DNA of 12,272 nucleotides from an uncultured Oscillospiraceae bacterium (GCA_934565775.1 CAKTIN010000057.1:1-12272); one strand, 5' to 3'; positions 1 through 7,857 are shown, counted from the first letter of the stretch. Program-made: numbers and translations. The notes: generated by a model from the sequence alone, not told the origin.

Positions 1-1
1 G

Positions 2-880
2 GCTCTGGCCCGGGGCTTTGCCGAGGCCTACCAGAGGCGGGTATTTGCTGACCTGAATGATGGCTCCCGCCGGGCGGCTTACCTGTTCCACCGGAATTTG
101 CGGGAGCTGGAGCTGGTGGTGCGGGCCCTCTGGACGGAGCTGAATCAGGCCCGGTTTTACCCGGCTGGGGAGGAGGTCCGCTTCGGCAAGGGGCCGGAGG
201 CGGAGATGCCTCCCATTGAGATCCGGGGCGGGGCCATGCCTGCCCAGCTGCGGGGAATCGTGGACCGGGTGGACCTGCTGGAGGAAAACGGCAAGGTTTA
301 TCTCCGGGTTGTAGATTACAAAACCGGCCGAAAAACCATGGATTACTGCGATCTTACCCAGGGCATCGGCCTGCAAATGCTGCTGTATCTCTTTGCACTG
401 AAGGGCAAGGGGCAGCCTGCCGGGGTGCTGTATTACCCGGCCCGGGTGCCGGTGGTCCTGGCGGACGGCCCTCAGACCGAGGAGAGCGCCCAGGCGCTTC
501 GGGAGAAGGCCGTGGACCGGGATGGGCTGGTTCTGAAGGATGAGGCGGTGCTCCAGGCCATGGACGGCACGGAGAATTTCCGGTATCTGCCCTGCAAGCG
601 CAGAGCAAAGACCGGGGAGCTCCAGGGGGATCTGGTGGAGCCCGGGCAATGGGCGGAGCTGGAGGGCTTTGTGGACCGGCTTCTGGCGGGGCTGGTGGAC
701 CGGCTGGCCAGCGGCTGCGTGGACCCGGATCCCTATTTCCGCGGGTCGCACAACGCCTGCGCGTTCTGCGAATTCGGGCAGGTCTGCACCCGGGAGGGGC
801 AGGCCGGAAAGCGGTCCTTCAAGGCCATAAAAAAGGAAGAATTTTGGGAACAGGTGGAAAAGGAGGCGCGCCATGGCTGA
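2..880 (+). CDS. addB: ATP-dependent helicase/nuclease subunit B, C-terminal part (partial, 5' end outside window)
   Basis: This is the last 292 codons of AddB, the partner of AddA in the Firmicutes helicase-nuclease that resects double-strand breaks for recombination. The reading frame is open from base 2, so the gene starts upstream; the TTG at 98 is internal, not a start. Visible features are the RecB-type nuclease signature, with GIVDRVD (Asp codon at 263) followed by VVDYKTG (Asp at 314, Lys at 320), and the C-terminal cysteine group CAFCEFGQVC with Cys codons at 758, 767 and 785. In characterised AddB proteins these three cysteines, with a fourth about 320 residues upstream, hold a 4Fe-4S cluster; the fourth would lie outside this window. 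The stop codon overlaps the addA start (ATGGCTGA), which indicates translational coupling. Identity is secure from motifs plus the downstream addA. The helicase-like N-terminal half and the Chi-recognition region cannot be judged here. Confidence 0.95.
   Translation, partial: ALARGFAEAYQRRVFADLNDGSRRAAYLFHRNLRELELVVRALWTELNQARFYPAGEEVRFGKGPEAEMPPIEIRGGAMPAQLRGIVDRVDLLEENGKVYLRVVDYKTGRKTMDYCDLTQGIGLQMLLYLFALKGKGQPAGVLYYPARVPVVLADGPQTEESAQALREKAVDRDGLVLKDEAVLQAMDGTENFRYLPCKRRAKTGELQGDLVEPGQWAELEGFVDRLLAGLVDRLASGCVDPDPYFRGSHNACAFCEFGQVCTREGQAGKRSFKAIKKEEFWEQVEKEARHG
861..866 (+). promoter_or_regulatory. Ribosome binding site of addA inside the addB 3' end
   Basis: AGGAGG lies 6 nt before the ATG at 873 and fixes the addA start. 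It is embedded in the last codons of addB, so ribosomes finishing addB are positioned to start addA. Confidence 0.85.
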
Positions 881-3800
881 GGTAAAGCTGACTCGGGCCC
901 AGGCCCAGGCGGTAAGCGCCAGGGGGAGTAATCTGCTGGTCTCGGCGGCTGCGGGCTCCGGAAAGACCAAGGTGCTGGTGGACCGGCTCATGGGGTATCT
1001 GACGGACCCGGCGGACCCGGCAAATCTTGACGAATTTCTTATTATTACTTATACCACCGCAGCGGCGGCAGAGCTCCGGGCAAAAATTTCCGGGGAGCTG
1101 TCCAAGCGCCTGGCCCGGGAGCCCGGGAACCGCCACCTGCAGCGGCAGCTACAGCGCATTTACCTGGCAAAGATCTCCACGGTCCACGGATTCTGCGGGG
1201 AGATTCTGCGGGAGTTTTCCTATGCCCTGGACCTGCCGGGGGATTTTCGCATTGCGGACCAGCAGGAGGCGCTGGAGCTGCGGCAGACGGCCATGGAGGG
1301 GGTTCTGGAGGAGGCCTATGAGAAGATTGACCGGGAGCCAGAGATCCAGGCTCTGGTCAATACACTGGGCCTAGGCCGGGACGACCGGGCTCTGCCGGAG
1401 CTGATCGCCCGGCTGTACGACAGCGCCCGGTGCCATTTGCAGCCGGAGGCCTTTCTGAACGACTGCCTGGAAAAGGCGGCGGCAGAGGGGGCCCGGGATG
1501 CAGGGCAGACCCCCTGGGGCGCGTATTTGCTGGAGGCCTTTCACGGCTTTCTGGATGGGGAGATCGCCCTTTTTACAGGGCTGTTGGCGGAGCTGCGCCG
1601 GGACCCGGCTCTGGAGAAGGCGGCAGGCCTGTATGCGTCCAATCTGGAGCAGCTGAAGGCGCTGCGGGCCTTTTCCACCTGGGATGAGGTTTACGCGGGG
1701 AAGGCGACCGCCTTCGGCCGGATGCCATCGCTGAAGGAGGACCCCATAGACCCGGAGCGCTGGGAGCAGATCAAGCAGCTGCGCGCGGATACCTGGTCGG
1801 AGCTGAAAGCCTGGCAGAGCAGATTTTACGGGGATTCGGAGCAGGTGCTGGAGGATCTGCGCAGTACCGTTCCCGCAATGGCGGGGCTGGCCGAGCTGGT
1901 CCGCCGCTTTGACCGGTCCTTTTCCCGGGAAAAGGACCGCCGCCGGGCCCTGGATTTCAGCGATCTGGAGCATAAGGCGGTGGAGCTGCTGCTGGGTAAG
2001 CGGCTCTCCGGCCCTACGGCAGCAGCCCGGGAGATCGGCGGCCGATTCCGGGAGGTTATGGTGGACGAATATCAGGACTCGAACCGGGTGCAGGACAGCA
2101 TCTTCTCGGCTCTGACCGCCGGGAGGGGGAACTGCTTTATGGTAGGCGATGTGAAGCAGTCCATTTACAGCTTCCGCTTGGCCGAGCCCGGGCTGTTTCA
2201 GGAGAAGGCAGATGTGTATCTGCGTCCGGAGGAGCCGGGGCAGGCGCCGGGGAGAAAAGTATTCCTGTCCGAGAATTTCCGCTCCGGCGGGGAGATTCTG
2301 GCGGCGGCAAACGATGTGTTTGCCTGCGCCATGTCCAGGCAGGTGGGCGGCGTGGATTATGGCCCCACGGAGCAGCTGCGGGAGGGCGTGCCCCACGAGG
2401 CGCTGCCGCAGCCGGCGGTGGAGCTCCACTGTCTGGATCTGTCGCAAAAGGAGGGAGAGGCGTCGAAGGATGAGGCGGAGGCCAACTTTGTCGCCGGGCG
2501 AATCCGGCGGATGCTGGAGGAGGATACCTTCATCCGGGATGCTTCCGGCCTCCGGCGCGTGAAGCCGGAGGACATTGTGATCCTCATGCGGTCTCCGTCC
2601 AATGTGGCGGGGCTGTACGTCCGGGCCCTGGCGGCCCGGGGGATTCGCTGCCGCACCGGGGATGGAGAAAACCTTCTGGATGCCCCGGAGATCTGCGTTT
2701 TGAGAGCAATTTTGCAGGTTTTGGATAATCCCCGGCAGGACATTCCTCTCTTGGCGGCCCTGCGGAGCCCGGTTTTTGGCTTCTCGGCGGACCGGCTGGG
2801 GGCCATTCGCGGGGCCCATCCTGACGGGTGCTATTACGACGCCCTGGAGGCGAGCCGGGAGGCGGATGCGGCGGCCTTTTGCAGGACCCTGTCCACACTC
2901 CGGCGCTGGGCAAAAACGGAGACCCTGGCGGCGCTGCTCCGGCGGATCTTTGACGAGACCGGCATGGAGAGTGTGTACAGAAGCCTGCCGGACGGGCAGA
3001 GCCGGGTGGAAAATCTGCGCCTGCTGTATACCACGGCGGCCGCCTTTGAGGAGAAGGGGCGGAAGGACCTGCCCCAGTTCCTGGAATTTCTGGAGAGCCA
3101 GACGGAACGGGGGCTGACCCGTCCCACGGACGGAGATCATGGCGCGGTGCGGGTCATGTCCATTCACAAGTCCAAGGGCCTGGAGTTCCCGGTGGTATTT
3201 TTGGTCAATCTGGACCGGAAGATGAACCTGGAGGACCAGAGCGCGCCGGTTTTGACGGACCCCGACCTGGGCATCGGCTGCTGCGCCGTGAATCAGGCCC
3301 AGCGGGTGCGCTATCCCACTGTGGCCAAGCGGGCCATTGCGGCCAAAATGGAGCGCGACACGGTTTCGGAGGAGCTCCGGGTGCTCTATGTGGCCATGAC
3401 CCGCCCCCGGGATCTGCTTGTCATGACCTATGCCTCCGCAAATCTGGCCGGACGGCTGAAGAGCATCGCCGGGGCGATGGAGCTGCCGGCCTGCCCGCGG
3501 GTGTCCGCTCAGGCGGGGTGCCTGGGGCACTGGGTGCTGATGTGCGCCCTGACCCGGACCGAGGCGCAGCCGCTTTTCGACCTGGGCGGCCGGCCTAAGG
3601 CCCTGGCGGTGCGGGACACGGTTTGGGACATCCGGGTCCACGATGATTCTGCCCTGTGGAAGCGGGGTAGCGGCGTTCTGGGGGACGAGGGCGAGAAGGT
3701 CCGTCTGCCGGACCAAGAGGCTCTGCGGACCATGACGGCGGCCTACGGGTATCCCGCTGCCTGCACGGCGCCCTCCAAGCTGACCGCCACCCAGCTGAAG

Positions 3801-4409
3801 GGCCGGAGCCTGGACGAAGAGGCGGCGGAGCAGACGCACCCCGCCCGGCGGGAGGGAAGCCCATGGCGGCGTCCCGCCTTCCTGGAAAGCAGACGGCCTG
3901 GCGGCAAGGAGGCCGGGATTGCCATGCACCTGGCCATGCAGTTTCTCCGGTATGAAGCCTGCACGGACCGGCAGGCCGTGGAGGCGGAGATCGGACGGCT
4001 GGTCCGGGAGGAGTTCCTGACCCCTGCCCAAGCGGCGCTGGTGGACTGCGGAAAAATCGCCCGATTCTTTGAGACTGCCTTGGGAAAGCGGCTGCGTTCC
4101 GGGGAAAATGTACTGCGGGAGTTCAAATTCTCTCTTTTGGAGCCGGGGGAGACCTACGACCCGGCCCTGAAGGGGGAGCGCATTCTGCTTCAAGGCGTGG
4201 TGGACTGCTGCCTGTTAGAGCCGGATGGGATTACGGTGCTGGATTTCAAAACCGACCGGGTGCCCCCGGAGGGGGCGGAGAAGCTTGCCGACCGGTATGG
4301 GCCCCAGGTGCAGGCGTATGGCCGGGCACTGGAGCGAATTTACGGCCTGCCGGTTAAGGCACGGCTGTTGTATCTGTTCGGCCCGGAGCGCTTTCTGACC
4401 TTGGCTTAG
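873..4409 (+). CDS. addA: ATP-dependent helicase/nuclease subunit A (AddA)
   Basis: This is a full-length AddA of 1178 residues, close to the usual ~1200-1240. It is the UvrD-like 3'-5' helicase and nuclease subunit of AddAB, acting on double-strand DNA ends in the cytoplasm. Motifs in order are a Q-motif-like TRAQ at 7-10, Walker A AAAGSGKT at 25-32 (Lys31), Walker B VDEYQD at 397-402, GDVKQS at 425-430, SENFRS, the later helicase motif SIHKSKGLE at 763-771, and LRVLYVAMTRPRD. The C-terminal RecB-family nuclease has GVVD with Asp1111 and LDFKTD with Asp1124 and Lys1126, so both the ATPase and nuclease sites look intact. The ATG at 873 is set by AGGAGG at 861-866 and overlaps the addB stop by 8 nt. 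No GC-rich terminator follows it; the tRNA promoter starts about 37 bp after the TAG. Confidence 0.97.
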   Translation: MAEVKLTRAQAQAVSARGSNLLVSAAAGSGKTKVLVDRLMGYLTDPADPANLDEFLIITYTTAAAAELRAKISGELSKRLAREPGNRHLQRQLQRIYLAKISTVHGFCGEILREFSYALDLPGDFRIADQQEALELRQTAMEGVLEEAYEKIDREPEIQALVNTLGLGRDDRALPELIARLYDSARCHLQPEAFLNDCLEKAAAEGARDAGQTPWGAYLLEAFHGFLDGEIALFTGLLAELRRDPALEKAAGLYASNLEQLKALRAFSTWDEVYAGKATAFGRMPSLKEDPIDPERWEQIKQLRADTWSELKAWQSRFYGDSEQVLEDLRSTVPAMAGLAELVRRFDRSFSREKDRRRALDFSDLEHKAVELLLGKRLSGPTAAAREIGGRFREVMVDEYQDSNRVQDSIFSALTAGRGNCFMVGDVKQSIYSFRLAEPGLFQEKADVYLRPEEPGQAPGRKVFLSENFRSGGEILAAANDVFACAMSRQVGGVDYGPTEQLREGVPHEALPQPAVELHCLDLSQKEGEASKDEAEANFVAGRIRRMLEEDTFIRDASGLRRVKPEDIVILMRSPSNVAGLYVRALAARGIRCRTGDGENLLDAPEICVLRAILQVLDNPRQDIPLLAALRSPVFGFSADRLGAIRGAHPDGCYYDALEASREADAAAFCRTLSTLRRWAKTETLAALLRRIFDETGMESVYRSLPDGQSRVENLRLLYTTAAAFEEKGRKDLPQFLEFLESQTERGLTRPTDGDHGAVRVMSIHKSKGLEFPVVFLVNLDRKMNLEDQSAPVLTDPDLGIGCCAVNQAQRVRYPTVAKRAIAAKMERDTVSEELRVLYVAMTRPRDLLVMTYASANLAGRLKSIAGAMELPACPRVSAQAGCLGHWVLMCALTRTEAQPLFDLGGRPKALAVRDTVWDIRVHDDSALWKRGSGVLGDEGEKVRLPDQEALRTMTAAYGYPAACTAPSKLTATQLKGRSLDEEAAEQTHPARREGSPWRRPAFLESRRPGGKEAGIAMHLAMQFLRYEACTDRQAVEAEIGRLVREEFLTPAQAALVDCGKIARFFETALGKRLRSGENVLREFKFSLLEPGETYDPALKGERILLQGVVDCCLLEPDGITVLDFKTDRVPPEGAEKLADRYGPQVQAYGRALERIYGLPVKARLLYLFGPERFLTLA

Positions 4410-4445
4410 GGAAAAAGAAAAAATCTCATTTTTTGAAAAAAGGGC

Positions 4446-4474
4446 TTGCATTTTCCACCGAGATGTGCTAGTAT
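4446..4474 (+). promoter_or_regulatory. Promoter of tRNA-Arg
   Basis: A -35 box TTGCAT (4446-4451), a 17-bp spacer and a -10 box TAGTAT (4469-4474) with an extended TGC immediately before it make a good sigma-A promoter. Transcription should begin near 4481, leaving a short 5' leader before the tRNA. This separates the tRNA from addAB, although read-through from addA is not excluded. Confidence 0.75.
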
Positions 4475-4498
4475 ATTTAGGCACGTGGAGTGTGGTAT

Positions 4499-4575
4499 GC
4501 GCCAGTAGCTCAGCTGGATAGAGTGACTGGCTACGAACCAGTAGGTCGGGGGTTCGAGTCCCTTCTGGCGTACCA
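4499..4575 (+). tRNA. tRNA-Arg (anticodon ACG)
   Basis: The 77-nt sequence folds as a standard cloverleaf: acceptor stem GCGCCAG with CTGGCGT, D-arm starting GCTCAGCTGGATAGAG, anticodon stem ACTGG/CCAGT with loop CTACGAA, T-arm GGGGG-TTCGAGT-CCCTT, and an encoded ACCA end. The anticodon ACG reads CGU and, once A34 is edited to inosine by TadA, CGC and CGA. Several stem positions are G-U wobbles, including the terminal pair G1-U72. It is a single gene, not part of a tRNA cluster within this window. Confidence 0.97.
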
Positions 4576-4607
4576 AAAAGGCACTTGCTGATCGCAAGTG
4601 CCTTTTT
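4575..4607 (+). terminator. Rho-independent terminator of tRNA-Arg
   Basis: A perfect 9-bp stem, GGCACTTGC (4580-4588) with GCAAGTGCC (4594-4602), and a 5-nt loop are followed by TTTTT (4603-4607). AAAAA precedes the stem, so it could also work in the other direction for minus-strand transcripts arriving from the DtxR-family gene. Confidence 0.9.
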
Positions 4608-4636
4608 ACTATCTATCGGCATAAAAGAAGCAAATA

Positions 4637-4663
4637 GCGGGGCCGTTCCGGGAACAGCCCCGC
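4637..4663 (-). terminator. Terminator hairpin of the DtxR-family gene
   Basis: A GC-rich inverted repeat, GCGGGGC...GCCCCGC, extends inward to a stem of about 12 bp with one mismatch and a 3-nt loop. It lies 10 nt beyond the stop codon of the minus-strand regulator gene. The T-rich tract after it on the minus strand is interrupted (TATTTGCTTCTTTT), so it is a moderate terminator. The tRNA terminator further on may serve as backup. Confidence 0.65.
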
Positions 4664-4673
4664 TTTCTTGCGG

Positions 4674-5048
4674 TTAAGGGTTGCTATTTTTTGCAGCGTG
4701 GCGCTTCAGCGCCTCAAAGGTCTCGTCGCTGATGATATGCTCCATTTTGCAGGCGTCCTCTGCGGCGACCTCCGGGTCTACCCCCAGACTGGTCAGCAGC
4801 CGGGTCAGGGTGGTGTGCCGCTCATAGATCTTCTTAGCCACGTCCTCTCCGGAGGGAGTCAGGAGCAGGAACCCCTGGGGATCTACGGTCAGATACCCGC
4901 CGTCCTTCAGCAGGCCGACCGCCCGGCTGACGCTGGGCTTTGAAAAATTCATATACTCAGCAACGTCCAAAGAGCGCACCATGCCCTTCTGCTGGGTGAG
5001 AATTAAAATCGTCTCCAGGTACATTTCCCCGGATTCCAATAAGCGCAT
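4674..5048 (-). CDS. Short DtxR/MntR-family metal-dependent transcriptional regulator
   Basis: This is a 124-residue winged-helix repressor of the DtxR/MntR family, which binds DNA when loaded with Fe2+ or Mn2+ and controls metal uptake. An N-terminal HTH (about 25-48, with SKPSVSRAVGLLK as recognition region) and wing (GFLLLTPSG) are followed by the metal-binding dimerisation domain. The ligand pattern is EMYLETI with Met9, then His78, and DACKMEHIISDE with Cys100, Glu103 and His104. That matches the DtxR/IdeR primary site (Met10, Cys102, Glu105, His106), not the Asp8/Glu99 pair of Bacillus MntR, yet the protein lacks DtxR's SH3-like C-terminal domain. The start at 5048 is chosen because GGGAG sits about 9 nt upstream; an in-frame TTG at 5108 coincides with the -35 box and is unlikely. 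No metal transporter gene is adjacent, so the targets are unknown. Confidence 0.88.
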   Translation of the reverse strand: MRLLESGEMYLETILILTQQKGMVRSLDVAEYMNFSKPSVSRAVGLLKDGGYLTVDPQGFLLLTPSGEDVAKKIYERHTTLTRLLTSLGVDPEVAAEDACKMEHIISDETFEALKRHAAKNSNP

Positions 5049-5066
5049 AGGATGCACTCCCTCTCT

Positions 5067-5086
5067 GTGAATTAGAATTATTTTAC
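5067..5086 (-). promoter_or_regulatory. Imperfect dyad over the -10 box of the DtxR-family gene (operator candidate)
   Basis: Twenty bases around the -10 box form an imperfect palindrome (7 of 10 symmetric pairs, ends GTG/TAC-like), and inside it GAATTA occurs twice in tandem (5069-5074 and 5075-5080). Its position over the -10 and start point is where an autorepressor would bind. It does not match a canonical DtxR or MntR box that I can recall, so the call is weak. Confidence 0.3.
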
Positions 5087-5108
5087 CACAACTGTCCGCG
5101 CTTTGCAA
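5080..5108 (-). promoter_or_regulatory. Promoter of the DtxR-family gene
   Basis: Reading the minus strand, TTGCAA (5103-5108) and TAAAAT (5080-5085) are separated by exactly 17 bp, a good sigma-A promoter. It lies between the yfhO-family terminator and the regulator start, so the regulator is a separate transcription unit. Confidence 0.7.
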
Positions 5109-5120
5109 TGAAGATTTTAT

Positions 5121-5150
5121 AAAAAAGGGAGGCGGCTGCCTCCCTTTTCT
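5121..5150 (-). terminator. Rho-independent terminator of the YfhO-family gene
   Basis: An 11-bp perfect stem, AAAAGGGAGGC (5123-5133) with GCCTCCCTTTT (5138-5148), has a 4-nt loop. It begins one or two bases after the stop codon on the minus strand and is followed by a T-rich tract (TTTTTTATAAAA). It is strong and well placed. Confidence 0.9.
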
Positions 5151-7822
5151 TAATTTCTGGTTTTTCTGCGCTTTCTGGGCGGATACAGCAGGGCGGCAAG
5201 GCCGAGGGTCACGACCAGACAGCTCAGAGACAGGAACAGCCCGGCGCGGAAGGCGGTGTTGCGATAGGTCAGGCGAATTTCATGGGTGCCCGAGCCGAGC
5301 TTCAGAGCGACCATTGCGTTGCCGACCAGGGTAATCTCGGCCTCCTGCCCGTCTACCTCCGCGCGCCAGTTCCGGTCTACGGGGATCGAGGTGTACAGCA
5401 GACCGCCTTCTCCGGCGTCCACGGTGCCCTCTACCTGGGTGTCGGTGACCTTGGTAAGATTCAGGGGGCGCTGGCTCAGAAGGGACACGGCCTGCCGGTA
5501 AACTGTGTCATCCAGGACACCGGCGGTCAGGTCGATCGAGCCGTTTTCTCCGGCCTTGCAGGTGAACTCTACGGTAATCACGTCGCCCTTGTTGCAGCTG
5601 CCTACGGCGACCATCTGGGGCAGGGAAATGGAATCTCCGGTCAGGCGCTCCCTATTGCGGTAGATCGTAAAGGAGTTCCGCTTGGGGGCGTTGATCCGCA
5701 GGCAGACATAGCCCGGAACCGTGGCCACAAGCGTGACCTTGACCTTTCCGCCGGAGCTGACATCGGAGTAGGAGCAGGAGCCGCTGTCCGGCTTCTGGCT
5801 CACCGTGGCGTTTTCCCCCACAATGTCGTACTCAGTGAGGACGGTATAGGCTGCGGCGTCCAGACCGGTCGCAGCGGCAAGGAGCCGGTTCTGGAAGGCG
5901 AAGCTGCCGGAGTCGCTGGATTCGAAATCAAAATCGGCCAGGGCCTCCCGGGTCATAAAGCCCAGGGGCAGCCAGGTTGTGTTTTCCAGAAGGGTGACGT
6001 CCCCTGACTGGTACATAGGAAGGAAATACGAATCGGGCAGGACCTCGCCGTTCCGGGAGACCAGATACTTCAGGTTGAGGAACAGATAGCTCACCGGAGA
6101 GGCCTCTTCAAAGGCATAGCGGTTGTAGGAGGGCTTGGCTGCGTAACCGAGGGTGGCCATGAATTTGGTCATATTTTCATTGACGGAGGAGGAGAAAACC
6201 GTGATTCCGTTCACCCCGTTCAGGGCCCCGTCGTTCAGCGACTGGGTGTGGGTGAATTCCGTGCGGTAGAAGCTGCCGCCCTGCTCCTTGTCCCGCATAT
6301 ATTCCAGGACAGCCTTGGTATCCTTGGTGCCGCTGGGATAGTTGGAGACGCTGCCGCCGCCGAAGTTGACACCGAAGCGGATCAGGTTCGCCGTGCATTC
6401 TAAGGCGAATAGGGCCACGAGCACCGAGGAGATCACCCGGATCTCCGGGCGGGTCTTATCGGGGTACAGCAGGGCGACGGGCTGGGGGCTTCCCTCCGGC
6501 TCCGGCGTCTTGCGGACCCACAGGGCGATGAGAAGCGCCGTATAGGCCAGCCCCAGGCCCAGATTGTACAGCCAGAACACCCAATCCGTCCGATTCTTGG
6601 AGCAGACGCACAGCCCCAGGAAGGCGGCAAAGGCGAAGAGAATCTGCCAGAGCTTCAGCTTTTCCGCGTACTGGAAGCCCCGATACCCGGCTACCAGGAG
6701 CACAAAGGAGAACAGGAAGCTGAAGCGGTAGGGGATCATGTTGGTAAAGTGGAAGCCGTGCCAGATGTAGTCCAGCTGCCGGAGGATAAAGCTCACCATG
6801 AAAAAGACCAGGAGCAGCACGGTGCAGAGCTTTTCCCGGATCTTGACCTCTTTCCGGGTCAGGGCGGTGAGGGCCAGCAGGAGGGGGAGAATGCCGCAGT
6901 ACAGGTTGGGCAGTCCCTCCTTATAGGTGGGCTCATTGCCGCCGACGGTCATGCCTGCGACCTGCCGCATGGCGTCCAGGAAACCCAGGAGGGTTTTCTT
7001 TGTGGCAATATTGAAGCTGACGCCCTTGGGAAATTCGTTGACACTGGAGTGTGTGGCTTGCAGCGCCGCATAGGCCGGGAGCTCCAGGAAGGCGGTCATG
7101 CCGATGGCCAGAGCGGAGAACAGGGCAATGCGGAGCAGGTCCCCCAGCAGCCGCCGAATGCCACGCCAGCAGCAGATCTCATAGCACAGGAACAGCAGCG
7201 CCACGAAAATGCACACGAAAAAGCCGATATAGTAGTTGCAGTAGATGGCCAGGAACAGAGAGAAGGTATACAGCAGGAATTTCTTCTCCTCCAGCAGCCG
7301 CAGGGTCCCCAGGGCGACCAGAGGCAGCAGGGCGAAGGTATCCAGCCACATGATATTCCACACGTACCCCAGCGCCCAGGCGCACAGGGCGTAAAAGGTG
7401 GCGAACATGGGCACGGACCAGTCGTCCCGACGGAAGGTCCGCTTCAGGAAGAGCCCGAAGAACAGCCCGGCAAAGCCCAGCTTCACCGGCAGCAGCAGGG
7501 AAAAGTATCCGATCAGCATCCCCTCCGGCACCAGGACCGACAGCAGATACAGCGGAGAGGCCAGGTAATAGGAGATCAGCGCCAGGTAATCCATGCCCAT
7601 GCCCACGGTCCAGGTGTGGAACAGGGAGCCTCCGCTGCGCAGGGTATTGCGATAGGCGACAAAGAAGGGATAATACTGATGATACCCATCGGAGTACAGC
7701 ACAGAGCCGGTGCCGAAGGGGGCGTACTGGCTGATGATCATCAGAATGAGGAAGCCTAAGAACGGCAGCAGGAAGGACAGCGCCAGATTGCCGGGGCCGC
7801 GGCGCTTTTTGGTGAGCTCCAT
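5150..7822 (-). CDS. yfhO: YfhO-family polytopic membrane protein (putative GT-C glycosyltransferase)
   Basis: This 890-residue integral membrane protein has the hallmarks of the YfhO family. In Bacillus and Listeria, YfhO-type proteins are GT-C-fold enzymes that add sugars from an undecaprenyl-phosphate donor to teichoic acid outside the membrane. TM1 is about 13-33. The first outer loop has SDGYHQYYPFF (Asp45, Gln49), matching the conserved acidic loop, then TWTVGMGMDY and YYLASPLYLL. About a dozen further hydrophobic segments run to near residue 475, followed by a large soluble extracytoplasmic region and one C-terminal TM (about 860-880) ending in a basic tail RKRRKTRN. The start at 7822 has GGAGG (7833-7837) 10 nt upstream. 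It lies 94 nt downstream of the MBOAT/DHHW operon with its own promoter. Family is secure; the acceptor (lipoteichoic acid or another polymer) is unknown. The symbol marks family membership, not proven orthology. Confidence 0.9.
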   Translation of the reverse strand: MELTKKRRGPGNLALSFLLPFLGFLILMIISQYAPFGTGSVLYSDGYHQYYPFFVAYRNTLRSGGSLFHTWTVGMGMDYLALISYYLASPLYLLSVLVPEGMLIGYFSLLLPVKLGFAGLFFGLFLKRTFRRDDWSVPMFATFYALCAWALGYVWNIMWLDTFALLPLVALGTLRLLEEKKFLLYTFSLFLAIYCNYYIGFFVCIFVALLFLCYEICCWRGIRRLLGDLLRIALFSALAIGMTAFLELPAYAALQATHSSVNEFPKGVSFNIATKKTLLGFLDAMRQVAGMTVGGNEPTYKEGLPNLYCGILPLLLALTALTRKEVKIREKLCTVLLLVFFMVSFILRQLDYIWHGFHFTNMIPYRFSFLFSFVLLVAGYRGFQYAEKLKLWQILFAFAAFLGLCVCSKNRTDWVFWLYNLGLGLAYTALLIALWVRKTPEPEGSPQPVALLYPDKTRPEIRVISSVLVALFALECTANLIRFGVNFGGGSVSNYPSGTKDTKAVLEYMRDKEQGGSFYRTEFTHTQSLNDGALNGVNGITVFSSSVNENMTKFMATLGYAAKPSYNRYAFEEASPVSYLFLNLKYLVSRNGEVLPDSYFLPMYQSGDVTLLENTTWLPLGFMTREALADFDFESSDSGSFAFQNRLLAAATGLDAAAYTVLTEYDIVGENATVSQKPDSGSCSYSDVSSGGKVKVTLVATVPGYVCLRINAPKRNSFTIYRNRERLTGDSISLPQMVAVGSCNKGDVITVEFTCKAGENGSIDLTAGVLDDTVYRQAVSLLSQRPLNLTKVTDTQVEGTVDAGEGGLLYTSIPVDRNWRAEVDGQEAEITLVGNAMVALKLGSGTHEIRLTYRNTAFRAGLFLSLSCLVVTLGLAALLYPPRKRRKTRN

Positions 7823-7840
7823 GGGACCAAAACCTCCAAG

Positions 7841-7857
7841 AATAAAGTAGCTTTATT
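7841..7857 (-). repeat. Inverted repeat in the yfhO leader
   Basis: AATAAAG and CTTTATT form a perfect 7-bp inverted repeat with a 3-nt centre, touching the -10 box on one side and ending 3 nt before the Shine-Dalgarno region on the other. It could be an operator at the transcription start or a small leader hairpin. It is AT-rich, so chance is possible. Confidence 0.45.

Noticed and set aside
1371..4193. A 940-codon open frame antisense to addA
   Set aside because: Shadow ORF caused by GC-rich third-position bias on the coding strand. The translation is Pro/Gln/Arg/Leu/Gly-rich with no domain, while the plus strand has all AddA motifs.
4418..4434. AAAAAAT/ATTTTTT inverted repeat after addA
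   Set aside because: Perfect 7-bp dyad but composed only of A-T pairs with a 3-nt loop, too weak for a terminator hairpin and easily formed by chance in an AT-rich spacer.
4406..4622. Minus-strand ORFs over the tRNA (peptides with GLEPPTYWFVASHSIQLSYW and GTRTPDLLVRSQSLYPAELL)
   Set aside because: These are the well-known spurious translations antisense to tRNA genes. The stretch is fully explained by tRNA-Arg and its terminator, and there is no ribosome site.
5048..5108. Longer start (TTG at 5108) for the DtxR-family gene adding 20 residues
   Set aside because: That codon coincides with the -35 box and the extra residues do not resemble the family; the ATG at 5048 has a ribosome site and aligns with the DtxR N-terminus.
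6749..7759. A 336-codon plus-strand open frame opposite yfhO
   Set aside because: Gln/Gly/Glu-rich antisense shadow of the membrane-protein coding sequence.
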